Shown here: one piece after another, positions 44,428 through 53,480 of the stretch
Layout: each line of letters opens with the position of its first letter
Position numbering within the stretch: position 1 is the stretch's first letter
Origin: Jiangella gansuensis DSM 44835
GTDB lineage: Bacteria > Actinomycetota > Actinomycetes > Jiangellales > Jiangellaceae
DNA length: 64,000 bases
Direction of reading: 5' to 3'
Assembly (NCBI RefSeq): GCF_000515395.1
Contig: NZ_KI911782.1
Span: 2,047,927 to 2,111,926, forward strand
The notes under the pieces: model-generated
Seen by the model: the letters and a program-made list of their open reading frames with translations, nothing else
The model's database searches: none
What the model was told of the DNA's origin: nothing
Position numbers and translations under genes: made by a program

Positions 44428-45098
44428 CCGACCGCCTCGCGGGCGGAGAGGTCCAGCATGCCGTCGCGCAGCACCACCAGATCGTCGAGGTGCGACGCGA
44501 CCAGGTTGTCATGCGTCACCACCACGAGGGCGGCGCCCATCCGCGTGCTCAACGCGACCATCGCGTCGAGCACGCCCTCGGCATTGACGGTGTCCAGCGA
44601 CCCGGTGGGCTCGTCGGCGAGCACGACCCTGGGCTCGTGCACGAGTGCCCGAGCGACGGCCGCCCGCTGGGTCTGCCCGCCCGAGACGGCTCCGGTGCGG
44701 GAGTCGGCGACGTCGGCCACGCCGAGCTCACCCAGGAGATCCCGCGCGCTGGCGCGCGCGGCAGCCCGCTTGACGCCCAGCAGCTGCAACGGCAGCATCA
44801 CGTTCTCGATCAACGTCAGCTCCGGCACCAGGTCGCCGAACTGGAAGACCACGCCCATGTGACGCAGCCGAAGCGCGCTGCGCTCCCGGTCGCTGAGCCC
44901 GGTCAGGTCCTGCCCGTCGAACACCACCCGTCCGCGGTCGGGCACCAGAACGCCGGCAAGGCAGTGCAGCAGGCTCGACTTGCCCGAGCCCGACGGACCC
45001 ATGAGCGCCGTCCGCGAGCCGGCCGCGAGCGTCAGGTCGACGCGACGCAGCGCCGGAGTGGCGCCGTAGGACAGTCCGATGTCGAGCGCTTCAAGCAT
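44424..45098 (-). CDS. ABC transporter ATP-binding protein (MacB/LolD-like)
   Basis: A 224-residue ATPase. Walker A GPSGSGKS is at 34-41, the Q-loop is in VVFQFGDLVPELT, the signature is SGGQTQRAAVARAL, Walker B is VVLADEPTGSLD, and the H-loop is in VVVTHDN. The Q at the second position after SGGQ in most relatives is Thr here. ATG 45098 lies inside the 3' end of the PadR gene (8-nt overlap), and its stop overlaps the permease start. Confidence 0.94.
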   Translation of the reverse strand: MLEALDIGLSYGATPALRRVDLTLAAGSRTALMGPSGSGKSSLLHCLAGVLVPDRGRVVFDGQDLTGLSDRERSALRLRHMGVVFQFGDLVPELTLIENVMLPLQLLGVKRAAARASARDLLGELGVADVADSRTGAVSGGQTQRAAVARALVHEPRVVLADEPTGSLDTVNAEGVLDAMVALSTRMGAALVVVTHDNLVASHLDDLVVLRDGMLDLSAREAVG

Positions 45099-45633
45099 GT
45101 CCGTCCCCCGTACCGTCGAGCTGCCGGCGGACGGTGTCCAGCCGGGTGCCCGACTCCTCGATCCAGCGCAGGTCGGCGTCCAGGTGCGCCAGTTCGTAGG
45201 TGACCGCCAGCAGGTCCGCGCCGGCCGCCTGCCGGCGGGTGGCCTGGAGTTCGCGCATCCGCCGCAGGTGGGCGTCCCGCTGCCGGGCCAGGACGTCGGT
45301 CGCGTCGCGGCCGGAGAGCAGTGCCACGGTGATCCGCGAGTAGAGCGTGCTGGTGGCGAAGACCTCGGGCTGTTGGGGTGTGAACACCCAGTCGTCCACG
45401 ACGGCCACGCCACTCGGTGTGATGCGGTACAGGCGGCGGTCGGGGCCGTGGCCGGCCTCGACCTCGATCTGGTCGGCCAGGCCGTCGCGGGTCAGGCGGG
45501 CCAGCGTGGAGTACACCTGGCCGAAGGCCAACGGCCGCCGCCGGCCGAACCATTGGTCGAAGTTGCGCTTCAGGGTGTAGCCGTGCGCCGGTCCGGGTTC
45601 GAGCAGCGCCAGCAGAGTGGTCGAGGTACTCAC
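45091..45633 (-). CDS. PadR-family transcriptional regulator
   Basis: A 180-residue protein. The winged helix (about residues 5-75; LLALLEPGPAHGYTLKRNFD, FGQVYSTLARLTRDGL, RRLYRITPSG) is followed by a helical dimerisation tail. It heads an operon with an ABC exporter, the standard PadR arrangement (LmrR and BceR-like). A GTG start with TATAGT (45641-45646, this strand) 7 nt upstream implies a leaderless transcript. The -10 lies within an inverted repeat, so autorepression is likely. Confidence 0.9.
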   Translation of the reverse strand: MSTSTTLLALLEPGPAHGYTLKRNFDQWFGRRRPLAFGQVYSTLARLTRDGLADQIEVEAGHGPDRRLYRITPSGVAVVDDWVFTPQQPEVFATSTLYSRITVALLSGRDATDVLARQRDAHLRRMRELQATRRQAAGADLLAVTYELAHLDADLRWIEESGTRLDTVRRQLDGTGDGHA

Positions 45634-45640
45634 GAGCACG

Positions 45641-45659
45641 ACTATACACGCGAGGTATA
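45641..45659 (-). promoter_or_regulatory. PadR operator overlapping its own -10
   Basis: TATAC (45643-45647) and GTATA (45655-45659) form an inverted repeat with 7-bp spacing. The -10 TATAGT (revcomp 45641-45646) overlaps the first half. Binding would block the operon promoter. Confidence 0.55.
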
Positions 45660-45753
45660 CGCACAGCGAATAGTCGAGCCGCGTCGATCGCGATGCGACA
45701 TATCGTCCGACGCGCCGGGACTTCTGTGACTGACGATACGAGTGTGGCGGTTG

Positions 45754-45759
45754 TAATGT
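45754..45759 (+). promoter_or_regulatory. -10 box of ftsK (leaderless)
   Basis: TAATGT ends 7 nt before ATG 45767. This favours that start over the GTG at 45758, which would fall inside the promoter. Confidence 0.5.
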
Positions 45760-45766
45760 GATCTCC

Positions 45767-48313
45767 ATGGCGACCCGAACAGCTCCGTCCCGGTCGCGCA
45801 GCTCGTCGGGTACGTCCACGCGGCGTGCCCCGGCTCGCGGCCGAAAGCGTCGCGCCCCAGCCCCGCCTCCTCCGCCGCCACCGCCGGAACCGAGTCTCGT
45901 CGCCAAGTTCTTCGGCGGCATCGCCCGCATGTTCGCCGGGATCTGGATGGGTATCGCCCACCTGGTCGGCGGCGTCGCCCGCAGCGTGGGCCGCACCGCC
46001 ACGAGCCTCGAGGCCGACCAGCGCCGCGACGGCGTCGGGCTGTTCCTCATCGGCACCGCGTTCATCACCGCCGCTTCCGTGTGGTGGGTGCTGGACGGCG
46101 CCGTCTACGACGTCGTGTACCGGGGACTGGCCGGCGCGGTCGGCACCGGCGCCTACGTCACCCCTGTTCTGCTGCTCATGGCCGCCCTGCGAACACTGCG
46201 CCACCCCGACCGCAACGGTCCTGGTGGACGCCAGGTCATCGGCTGGGCCTGCCTGGCGCTGGGCACGCTGGGCCTGGCGCACATCGCCGGCGGCATGCCG
46301 CGCCCGGTCGACGGGCAGGCGGCCATGGAGCGCGCCGGCGGCGCCATCGGCTACGTCTCCTCGACCATCCTGGCCGACCTGCTGACGGTGTGGGTCGCCG
46401 GTCCGCTGCTCGGCCTGCTGACGCTGTTCGGGGTGCTGGTCATCACCGGCATCCCGCTGTACGAGGTCACCGATCAGCTGCGCGCCGGTGCCCTGACAGT
46501 CGGCCGCTGGCTCGGCTTCCGCCGCCCGGACGCCGACGACGAGCGCCGCGACGGACGTGGCCGCGGCCGGGGCGGCGACCGGCTGACGCCCACCGACGAC
46601 GAGCCCTACGACTCCCCGCTGCTGCGCGAGAAGCCCAAGCGCAAGCGCAAGGGCGACCCCGAGCCCGACGACGCCGACACCGCGGAGCTCGGTGGCCTCG
46701 GCGACCAGGACGAGACCCCGACCGAGCCCGCCATCGTCGCCAGGGAACTGCGCAAGAAGAAGAAAAAGGCCGACGACGGCGGCGCCGCCGAGCCGCCGCC
46801 GCACACGCCGATCCCGCAGCGGGTCGAACAGCTCGCGCTGTCCGGCGACATCACCTACACGCTGCCGTCCAGCGACCTGATGCGCCAGGGCAGCCCGCAC
46901 AAGGCCAAGTCGGCCGCGTCCGATGCGGTGGTCGAGTCGCTCATGGGCGTGTTCGACCAGTTCAACATCGACGCCGTGGTCAGCGGCTACACCCGCGGCC
47001 CGACGGTCACCCGGTACGAGGTCGAGCTGGGCACGGCGGTCAAGGTCGAACGCGTCACCGCGCTGTCGAAGAACATCTCGTACGCGGTGGCCAGCGCCGA
47101 TGTGCGCATCTTGTCGCCCATTCCGGGCAAGTCGGCCATCGGTATCGAGATCCCGAACACCGACAAGGAGATCGTCAGCCTCGGCGACGTGCTGCGCTCG
47201 TCGGTGGCCCGCAAGGATCACCATCCGATGGTGGCCGGGCTGGGCAAGGACGTCGAGGGCGGCTTCGTCGTCACCAACCTGGCGAAGATGCCGCACCTGC
47301 TGGTGGCCGGTGCCACCGGATCCGGTAAGTCCAGCTTCATCAACTCCATGATCACCTCGGTGCTGATGCGGGCCACGCCCGACGAGGTCCGGCTGGTCAT
47401 GGTCGACCCGAAGCGCGTCGAGCTGTCCGCGTACGAGGGCATCCCGCACCTCATCACGCCGATCATCACCAACCCGAAGAAGGCGGCCGAGGCGCTGCAG
47501 TGGGTCGTGCGCGAGATGGACCTGCGCTATGACGACCTTGCCAACTTCGGCTTCCGGCACGTCGACGACTTCAACAAGGCCGTCCGGTCCGGCAAGGTCA
47601 AGGTGCCGGAGGGCAGCGAGCGCACGCTGTCGCCGTACCCGTACCTGCTGGTCATCGTCGACGAGCTGGCCGACCTCATGATGGTCGCCCCCCGCGACGT
47701 CGAGGACTCCGTCGTGCGTATCACCCAGCTGGCCCGGGCCGCCGGCATCCACCTGGTGCTGGCCACCCAGCGCCCGTCGGTCGACGTCGTCACCGGCCTG
47801 ATCAAGGCCAACGTCCCGTCGCGGCTGGCGTTCGCGACGTCGTCCCTGGCCGACTCGCGGGTCATCCTCGACCAGCCGGGCGCGGAGAAACTGGTCGGGC
47901 AGGGTGACGGGCTGTTCCTGCCGATGGGCGCCAGCAAACCGATCCGGGTCCAAGGCGCATGGGTCACCGAGAGCGAGATCGCCGCCGTCGTCAACCACTG
48001 CAAGGAGCAGCTGGAGCCGACCTACCGTGAGGACGTCACCGCGCCGGCCGCCGCCCGCCGCGACGTCGACGAGGACATCGGCGACGACCTCGACCTGCTC
48101 TGCCAGGCCGCCGAACTGGTGGTCAACACCCAGTTCGGGTCGACGTCCATGCTGCAGCGCAAGTTGCGGGTCGGGTTCGCCAAGGCCGGCCGGCTCATGG
48201 ACCTGATGGAGAGTCGCGGCATCGTCGGACCGTCCGAGGGGTCCAAGGCCCGCGACGTGCTGATCAAGCCCGACGACCTCGACGAGATGCTGGACTCCCT
48301 TCGTGGCGGTTGA
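45767..48313 (+). CDS. ftsK: DNA translocase FtsK/SpoIIIE
   Basis: An 848-residue septum-located DNA pump that clears the chromosome terminus at division. A basic and Pro-rich N-terminus (poly-Pro at about 30-40) is followed by four to five hydrophobic segments (about 90-245), then a charged linker. The RecA-like motor has Walker A GATGSGKS (515-522, Lys521) and Walker B VIVDE (Asp632). The C-terminal gamma winged-helix (last 65 residues; [24 protein letters not shown]) reads KOPS-like sequences. It overlaps the next gene by 11 nt. Confidence 0.97.
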   Translation: MATRTAPSRSRSSSGTSTRRAPARGRKRRAPAPPPPPPPPEPSLVAKFFGGIARMFAGIWMGIAHLVGGVARSVGRTATSLEADQRRDGVGLFLIGTAFITAASVWWVLDGAVYDVVYRGLAGAVGTGAYVTPVLLLMAALRTLRHPDRNGPGGRQVIGWACLALGTLGLAHIAGGMPRPVDGQAAMERAGGAIGYVSSTILADLLTVWVAGPLLGLLTLFGVLVITGIPLYEVTDQLRAGALTVGRWLGFRRPDADDERRDGRGRGRGGDRLTPTDDEPYDSPLLREKPKRKRKGDPEPDDADTAELGGLGDQDETPTEPAIVARELRKKKKKADDGGAAEPPPHTPIPQRVEQLALSGDITYTLPSSDLMRQGSPHKAKSAASDAVVESLMGVFDQFNIDAVVSGYTRGPTVTRYEVELGTAVKVERVTALSKNISYAVASADVRILSPIPGKSAIGIEIPNTDKEIVSLGDVLRSSVARKDHHPMVAGLGKDVEGGFVVTNLAKMPHLLVAGATGSGKSSFINSMITSVLMRATPDEVRLVMVDPKRVELSAYEGIPHLITPIITNPKKAAEALQWVVREMDLRYDDLANFGFRHVDDFNKAVRSGKVKVPEGSERTLSPYPYLLVIVDELADLMMVAPRDVEDSVVRITQLARAAGIHLVLATQRPSVDVVTGLIKANVPSRLAFATSSLADSRVILDQPGAEKLVGQGDGLFLPMGASKPIRVQGAWVTESEIAAVVNHCKEQLEPTYREDVTAPAAARRDVDEDIGDDLDLLCQAAELVVNTQFGSTSMLQRKLRVGFAKAGRLMDLMESRGIVGPSEGSKARDVLIKPDDLDEMLDSLRGG

Positions 48314-48971
48314 CCGGCGAACCGTGACCGAACTGGACCTGCAAGCCGACGTGCCGCGCGGACCCGTCCGCGCGGCCGTCCTGCTGTTGCACGGCGGCCG
48401 CTCGGAGAGCCTCGAACCGGTGTCGGCGCGGCAGCCGTCGGTGCTGCGGCTCATCCCGTTCGCGCGTGGGCTGCGCCGCGCCGGCGGGCCGCTCGGCCTG
48501 GCGGTGTGGCGGCTGCGCTACCGCGTGCGTGGCTGGAACGGGCCGGCGGAGTCGCCGCTGGCCGACGCGCGGGAGGCGCTGGACGTGCTGCGCGAGCGGC
48601 ATCCGGGGCTGCCGGTCGCGCTGGTCGGGTACTCGATGGGCGGCCGGGCCGCGGTCCGGGTCGCGGCAGACCCAGCCGTCGTCGCCGTCGCCGGGCTGGC
48701 GCCCTGGCTGACGCCGGCGGAGTCACCCGAGACACTGGCCGGGCGGCACGTCCTGCTCGTGCACGGCGGCGACGACCGGACCACGGACCCGCGAGCCACG
48801 GCGGCCTTCGCGGAGCGGGCGCGGCTGGTGGCGGCCTCGTGCGCGTTCGTCGCGGTACCGGGCGACGGGCACGCGATGCTGCGCCGTCCCGGAACCTGGC
48901 ACCGGCTGACCACCGAGTTCGTGCTGGAGCGCACCGGACTGGCCGAGCCCGGTCAGCGCCGGCGTCGGTGA
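48303..48971 (+). CDS. Alpha/beta hydrolase (dienelactone hydrolase-like)
   Basis: A 222-residue protein with nucleophile elbow GYSMGG (Ser111), the acid in [12 protein letters not shown] and the histidine in PGDGHAML near the C-terminus, a complete catalytic triad. The short N-terminal oxyanion segment [10 protein letters not shown] precedes. It starts inside the ftsK 3' end (11-nt overlap), so it is probably expressed with ftsK. Its substrate is unknown. The 3' end overlaps by 19 nt the converging GH20 gene. Confidence 0.85.
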   Translation: MAVDRRTVTELDLQADVPRGPVRAAVLLLHGGRSESLEPVSARQPSVLRLIPFARGLRRAGGPLGLAVWRLRYRVRGWNGPAESPLADAREALDVLRERHPGLPVALVGYSMGGRAAVRVAADPAVVAVAGLAPWLTPAESPETLAGRHVLLVHGGDDRTTDPRATAAFAERARLVAASCAFVAVPGDGHAMLRRPGTWHRLTTEFVLERTGLAEPGQRRRR

Positions 48972-50542
48972 CCGGTGCCGCCGCGCTGGCCGGGTAGTGG
49001 GCCAGTGAGCGGGCGGTAGTTGACATCCAGGGCGTCGAGGCGATCCAGGTGGGTGCCCAGCCGGCGCACGAGCTCAGTGGGGCTGCGGCGGTCCGCGGCC
49101 GTCCATGCGACCTCGGCCAGGGCACTCAGCCGTGGAAAGGCCATGTACTCGACCGCGTCGGGCGTGGGCATGTACTCCGACCACAGCTGGCCTTGCACGC
49201 CGAGCAGCCGGCCGGGCGCCGCCGGGTCGAGCCCGGTGGTGGGCTCCCATGCCGCAACGTCGTCGAGGGTGACGGTCCACCCGTTCGCCGCAGGTTCGCC
49301 CGGGTCGTCGGACTGGTAGTAGTCGAAGTAGGTGCGCTCGCGCGGGGACATGACGACGTCGTGGCCTGCCGTCAGTGCCTCCTGCCCCTTGCCGGCGCTG
49401 CGCCAGGCCATGACGACGGTGTCAGCCGGCATGCCGCCGTCGTCGATGACCTCGTCCCAGCCCACGACGCGGCGACCGCGTGCCGTGACGTAGCGGTGCA
49501 GCTGGCGCAGGAACCAGCTCTGCAGTTCGTCGGGGGAGCCGAGGCCGAGAGCTGCGGCTCGCGCGACGGCCTCGGGGCTGGCGCGCCACTCGTCGCGTGG
49601 ACATTCGTCGCCGCCGAGGTGCACCCACGGCCCCGGGAACACGTTCAGGACGGTGTCCAGCACGTCGCGAGCAAATCCGAGCGAGGAATCCGTGGGTGCC
49701 AGCACGCTCGTGGAGATGCCCCAGGACCGCCGGACCTCGGGCGATCGGCCGGTGTTCCCGAGCGCCGGGTAGGCGGCGAGGACGGACTGGACGTGGCCGG
49801 GCAGGTCGATCTCCGGCACGACTGTGATCGCCCGCTGGGCGGCATACGCGACGATCTCTCGCAGATCGTCGAGGGTGTAGAAGCCACCGTGCGGGGTGCC
49901 GTCGAAGGCGTCGGTGCCGCCGGGCACGACGGTCTCCGCTCGCCACGCGCTGACCTCGGTGAGCCGCGGCCACGACGGCACGTCCACTCGCCAGCCTTGG
50001 TCGTCGGTCAGGTGCAGATGGACGGTGTTCATGCGGTGCAGCGCGGCCAGGTCGATGAGCTTCAGGACGAACGACGTGGGCATGAAATGCCGTGCGACGT
50101 CGAGATGGATCCCGCGCCACGAGAAGCGGGGGGCATCCTCGATGTGGCAGCACTCGACGACCGCCGCCGCACCGACGGGTGCGCCGCGCAGCGCCCACGG
50201 TGGCAGCAACTGGCGGAACGTCTGCACTGCCCGGACGAGCCCGGGCACCGTGGCGCTCTCGGCGAGGACACGATCCGTCGAAACGGTCAGGCGATAGCCC
50301 TCTGGGTGGTCCGACGCGGCGGGGTCGGCGCGCAGCACGAGGGACGCGGCGGGATCATCGGCCGTCGTGACCGACGGGCGGATACCGGCGCCGGCGAGCA
50401 CGTCGTGCAGGAGCCACGCCGGCTGTCGTGCATCGCCGTCGGCACCGATGAGGGCGTTGGCGGTGAGGGCGAACGTCCCTGGCTGCCGCTGGTGCACCAG
50501 CGGCAGCGGGACCAGATCGGCCCGGGCGGGGTCGTCAGGCAT
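48953..50542 (-). CDS. GH20 beta-N-acetylhexosaminidase
   Basis: A 529-residue glycosidase that removes terminal beta-GlcNAc/GalNAc. An N-terminal GH20b-like domain (about 1-130) precedes the (beta/alpha)8 domain. That domain has FSWRGIHLDVARHFMP, HLHLTDDQGWR and the catalytic Asp312-Glu313 pair in HLGGDECPRDEW (substrate-assisted mechanism). No signal peptide is visible, so it probably acts on imported sugars. It overlaps phoD by 8 nt on the same strand, indicating one operon read leftward. Confidence 0.93.
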   Translation of the reverse strand: MPDDPARADLVPLPLVHQRQPGTFALTANALIGADGDARQPAWLLHDVLAGAGIRPSVTTADDPAASLVLRADPAASDHPEGYRLTVSTDRVLAESATVPGLVRAVQTFRQLLPPWALRGAPVGAAAVVECCHIEDAPRFSWRGIHLDVARHFMPTSFVLKLIDLAALHRMNTVHLHLTDDQGWRVDVPSWPRLTEVSAWRAETVVPGGTDAFDGTPHGGFYTLDDLREIVAYAAQRAITVVPEIDLPGHVQSVLAAYPALGNTGRSPEVRRSWGISTSVLAPTDSSLGFARDVLDTVLNVFPGPWVHLGGDECPRDEWRASPEAVARAAALGLGSPDELQSWFLRQLHRYVTARGRRVVGWDEVIDDGGMPADTVVMAWRSAGKGQEALTAGHDVVMSPRERTYFDYYQSDDPGEPAANGWTVTLDDVAAWEPTTGLDPAAPGRLLGVQGQLWSEYMPTPDAVEYMAFPRLSALAEVAWTAADRRSPTELVRRLGTHLDRLDALDVNYRPLTGPLPGQRGGTGHRRRR

Positions 50543-52112
50543 GGTCGGCTCCCGGGCGGCCGTTCTCGACGACGAACGAGGCGCGGGTACTGATCGGCGC
50601 GTCCGGCCGCGAGATGTACGGCAGGACGCGGAAGTCGTTGACCAGTTCGTCCGGCGTGACCGTGACCCGGCAATAGCCCCGCTGGAAATTGCAGAACTTC
50701 ATGTGCGGATTGGCCAGGAGGTAGCCCTCGCCGACGGGGAGCATGTCCGCGCCGTCGCGATTGCTGCTGATCGACGTGCCCACGATCTCGGTACCGACGA
50801 CCGGCGAGTCGGGGTCCGCATAGTCGGCCTTGAGGTCCATGAGGTAGTTGCTGTGCCGGTCTCCGGTGACGACGACGAGGTTCTCGACGGCGCGTTGGTA
50901 GGCGCCGGTTAGCACGAGGTCGCGCTCGACGACGTAGGCGTCCCATGAGTCCGCGAACCAGGATTCGGCCTGCTCATCGGGATCACGGTCCAGCTGGGCC
51001 ATCGGCACCTGATTGCCGATGAGCTGCCAGCGCGCCCGCGAGGCCGCGAAGCCGTCGAGCAACCACTCGCGCTGCTTTCCGCCGAGCATGGTGGAGTCGG
51101 GATCCAGGCGGCCGTCGCGCTCCGAGCGGTACTGGCGGGTGTCCAGCATCGTGAAGTCGGCCAGATCGCCGTACGGGATCCGGCGATGGACGCGGATGTC
51201 GGGGCCGGCCGGCATCTGGTTGTGCCGCAGCGGAAGGTTCTCGTACATCGCCTGGAATGCGGCGGCCTTGCGCTGCCGGAACACGGCGGGGTCCTGGTCG
51301 GGTTCGGTGTCGGGCTTGGAAGCGTCAGCCATCCAGCCGTCCTCGACCTCGTGATCGTCGAACGTGGTGATCCACGCGCACGCGGCGTGGGCCGCCTGCA
51401 GATGGCGGTCGGACTTGTACAGCGAGTACTGCAGGCGGTATGCAGTGAGGTCGAAGCACTCGCCGAGCATGTAGTCGGGAATCGGGTTCCCGTCGTGGTC
51501 GGTGCTGAACCCGTACGACTCCTCGTAGATGTAGTCACCGAGGTGCAGCACCAGGTCCAGATCCTCCTCGGCCATGCGCTGGAAGGCGGTGTAGTGGCCG
51601 CCGTGGTAGCTCTGGCAGGAGGCGACGGCGAACGAGAAGGAGTCCGGCATCGTGCCGGGAGCGGGCGCGGTGCGGGTGCGGCCGACGGGGGACAGCAGGT
51701 TGCGGAACCTGAACCGATACCAGTAGTGGCGGCCCGGCTGCAGGCCGTGGACCTCCGGGTGCACCGAGTAGCCGAGCTCCGGCGACGCGAACACGGTGCC
51801 GGCCTTGACGACGTTGGCGAATCGCTCGTCCGTGGCCACCTGGTACTGGACCGGATACGTCGCGTTCGGCATGCCGCCCAGGCCGTCCTGGGCGAACGGG
51901 TCGACCGCGAGCCGCGTCCAGAGCACGACGCTGCCCGGTCCCGGATCGCCGGAGGCCACGCCGAGTGTGAACGGGTTCCCGGGCAGCCGCGGTGCCGAGT
52001 AGGCGATGGTGTCCCACCAGCCGGTGCCCAGCATGACGGCGGCCGCGCCGGCGCCGGAGTATCCCAGGAATCGTCGCCGGTCGAGCCGACGGCTGTGCGC
52101 GCGTTCGGACAT
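50535..52112 (-). CDS. phoD: Secreted PhoD-type alkaline phosphatase/phosphodiesterase
   Basis: A 525-residue protein with a Tat signal peptide (RRLDRRRFLGYSG, then a hydrophobic stretch). The PhoD N-terminal domain (PFTLGVASGDPGPGSVVLWTR) precedes the metallophosphatase core with LHLGDYIYEE, FDDHEVEDGW, MLDTRQYR and VVTGDRHSNYL. PhoD enzymes hydrolyse phosphomonoesters and phosphodiesters including teichoic acids. ATG 52112 has AGGAG upstream. The promoter side carries a LacI-type palindrome (52250-52265). Confidence 0.93.
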   Translation of the reverse strand: MSERAHSRRLDRRRFLGYSGAGAAAVMLGTGWWDTIAYSAPRLPGNPFTLGVASGDPGPGSVVLWTRLAVDPFAQDGLGGMPNATYPVQYQVATDERFANVVKAGTVFASPELGYSVHPEVHGLQPGRHYWYRFRFRNLLSPVGRTRTAPAPGTMPDSFSFAVASCQSYHGGHYTAFQRMAEEDLDLVLHLGDYIYEESYGFSTDHDGNPIPDYMLGECFDLTAYRLQYSLYKSDRHLQAAHAACAWITTFDDHEVEDGWMADASKPDTEPDQDPAVFRQRKAAAFQAMYENLPLRHNQMPAGPDIRVHRRIPYGDLADFTMLDTRQYRSERDGRLDPDSTMLGGKQREWLLDGFAASRARWQLIGNQVPMAQLDRDPDEQAESWFADSWDAYVVERDLVLTGAYQRAVENLVVVTGDRHSNYLMDLKADYADPDSPVVGTEIVGTSISSNRDGADMLPVGEGYLLANPHMKFCNFQRGYCRVTVTPDELVNDFRVLPYISRPDAPISTRASFVVENGRPGADHA

Positions 52113-52249
52113 GGGTCTCCTGTCTTGGAACTCGTCGATCTGGCGGCGAGGGTCACCGCAGGCGGGGGAGGACGGGTGACCGGCCATGCACGACCCCGGA
52201 CAGTCGCGTGGTCGGGATCATGGTGAGGAGCACCAGCCTCTGTCAAGCA

Positions 52250-52265
52250 TCTAATTCAAATTAGA
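52250..52265. promoter_or_regulatory. LacI-type operator O1
   Basis: TCTAATTCAAATTAGA is a palindrome with a single central mismatch in the divergent gap between phoD and the LacI regulator gene. It is positioned to repress phoD and GH20. Confidence 0.6.
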
Positions 52266-52349
52266 TTTGTGTGTGACGCACGAGAATTGTCGCGCCTACC
52301 CCTCCTACCAAGGCATTGACACGATGCTGGTGCGGCCCTACTGTGACGC

Positions 52350-52365
52350 TCTAATTCGAATTCGG
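52350..52365 (+). promoter_or_regulatory. LacI-type operator O2
   Basis: TCTAATTCGAATTCGG shares the AATTCGAATT core with O1 and lies exactly 100 bp from it. It abuts the Shine-Dalgarno GGAGG of the regulator gene, fitting autorepression and possible looping with O1. Confidence 0.6.
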
Positions 52366-52377
52366 AGGAACGTGGAG

Positions 52378-53397
52378 ATGGCGAGAAGGCCACGGCAGCG
52401 AGACATCGCGCGGCTCGCGGGTGTCTCGCAGACCACGGTCTCGATCACCCTGAACGGCAAGACGGCCGAGCACGGGATCAACCGCGAGACCCAGCAGAAG
52501 ATCATGGCGGCGGCCCGCGAGCTCGGCTACGTCCCGAATGTGACCGCGCGTGCCCTGCGTGGCGGGCGCAACGGCCTGATCGGCGTCCATTCCTTCGAGC
52601 CGCTCTTCCCCACCAGCCAGAGCAGCTACTACGAGGAGATGATGGTCGGCATCGAGCAGCAGACCATCAGGTCGGGCCAAGACCTCGTGCTGTTCACGTC
52701 GCTCCACCAGGACGACGGGCCCGCGAGCATCTTCCACGAGGGCCGTAACCGGCTACGCATCGCCGACGGCGCCATCATCCTCGGGTTCGACCAGCACGAC
52801 GACGAATTGGCGCGCCTGGCCGCCGATGGCTTCCCGTTCGTGTTCATCGGCCGCCGCGAACAGGCAGCCGCGCTGATGCCGTACGTCACCGCCGACTACG
52901 ACGCGGCGGTCCGCGACATGGCTCGGCGCATCCACGAGCGCGGCCACCGCGATGTCGTCTACATCGGTGTGCCCGACGACGCCGAACCGCGTGTCGAGCG
53001 CCGTCAGGCGTTCCGGGCGGCCTGCGCCGACCTCGGCCTGAATCTGGTCGAGGAGATCCTCATCGCTCCTGAAGACCTCGGGACGGACCGGCTCACCGGC
53101 GTACTCGACGCGGGGGCGACCGCCGCCGTCGGAGAGGGCGCCAGGTGGCTGGAACGCCTCAGTCAGCTGTGCGCCGAACTCGGGGTCGCCATCCCGGGGC
53201 GGCTGTCCGTCGTCGGACTCGACTCGCTCGACGCCACCACACACCCGTGGACCCACTTCGAGGTGCCGCGGCGCGACATCGGGGCGCGCGCTGTGACGCT
53301 GCTGCTCGAGGTCCTCGACGGCAGGCACGAGCTGACCTACCACGAGCGCCTGCCGTGTCGGTTCGAACCGGGGGCCACGCTCGCCTCGGCGCCCTGA
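52378..53397 (+). CDS. LacI-family transcriptional regulator
   Basis: A 339-residue protein. The N-terminal LacI helix-turn-helix and hinge (RQRDIARLAGVSQTTVSITL, then ARALRGGRNGLIGV) are followed by a periplasmic-binding-protein-like sugar-sensing domain. ATG 52378 is 9 nt after GGAGG (52364-52368). It is divergent from phoD-GH20 and upstream of the ABC sugar importer. Two TCTAATTC palindromes flank its promoter, so it likely controls both directions in response to an imported sugar. Confidence 0.93.
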   Translation: MARRPRQRDIARLAGVSQTTVSITLNGKTAEHGINRETQQKIMAAARELGYVPNVTARALRGGRNGLIGVHSFEPLFPTSQSSYYEEMMVGIEQQTIRSGQDLVLFTSLHQDDGPASIFHEGRNRLRIADGAIILGFDQHDDELARLAADGFPFVFIGRREQAAALMPYVTADYDAAVRDMARRIHERGHRDVVYIGVPDDAEPRVERRQAFRAACADLGLNLVEEILIAPEDLGTDRLTGVLDAGATAAVGEGARWLERLSQLCAELGVAIPGRLSVVGLDSLDATTHPWTHFEVPRRDIGARAVTLLLEVLDGRHELTYHERLPCRFEPGATLASAP

Positions 53398-53480
53398 TCA
53401 CGCCCCGTGTAACCGCATCAATCACGCCGGCGGCCGGCCCGCGCCGCATCACGCTTGCCCTTGCACGGAGGAACACCACG

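Noticed and set aside
45032-48454. 1140-codon minus-strand frame opposite ftsK
   Set aside because: Shadow of FtsK; only its far end coincides with real minus-strand genes, in another frame.
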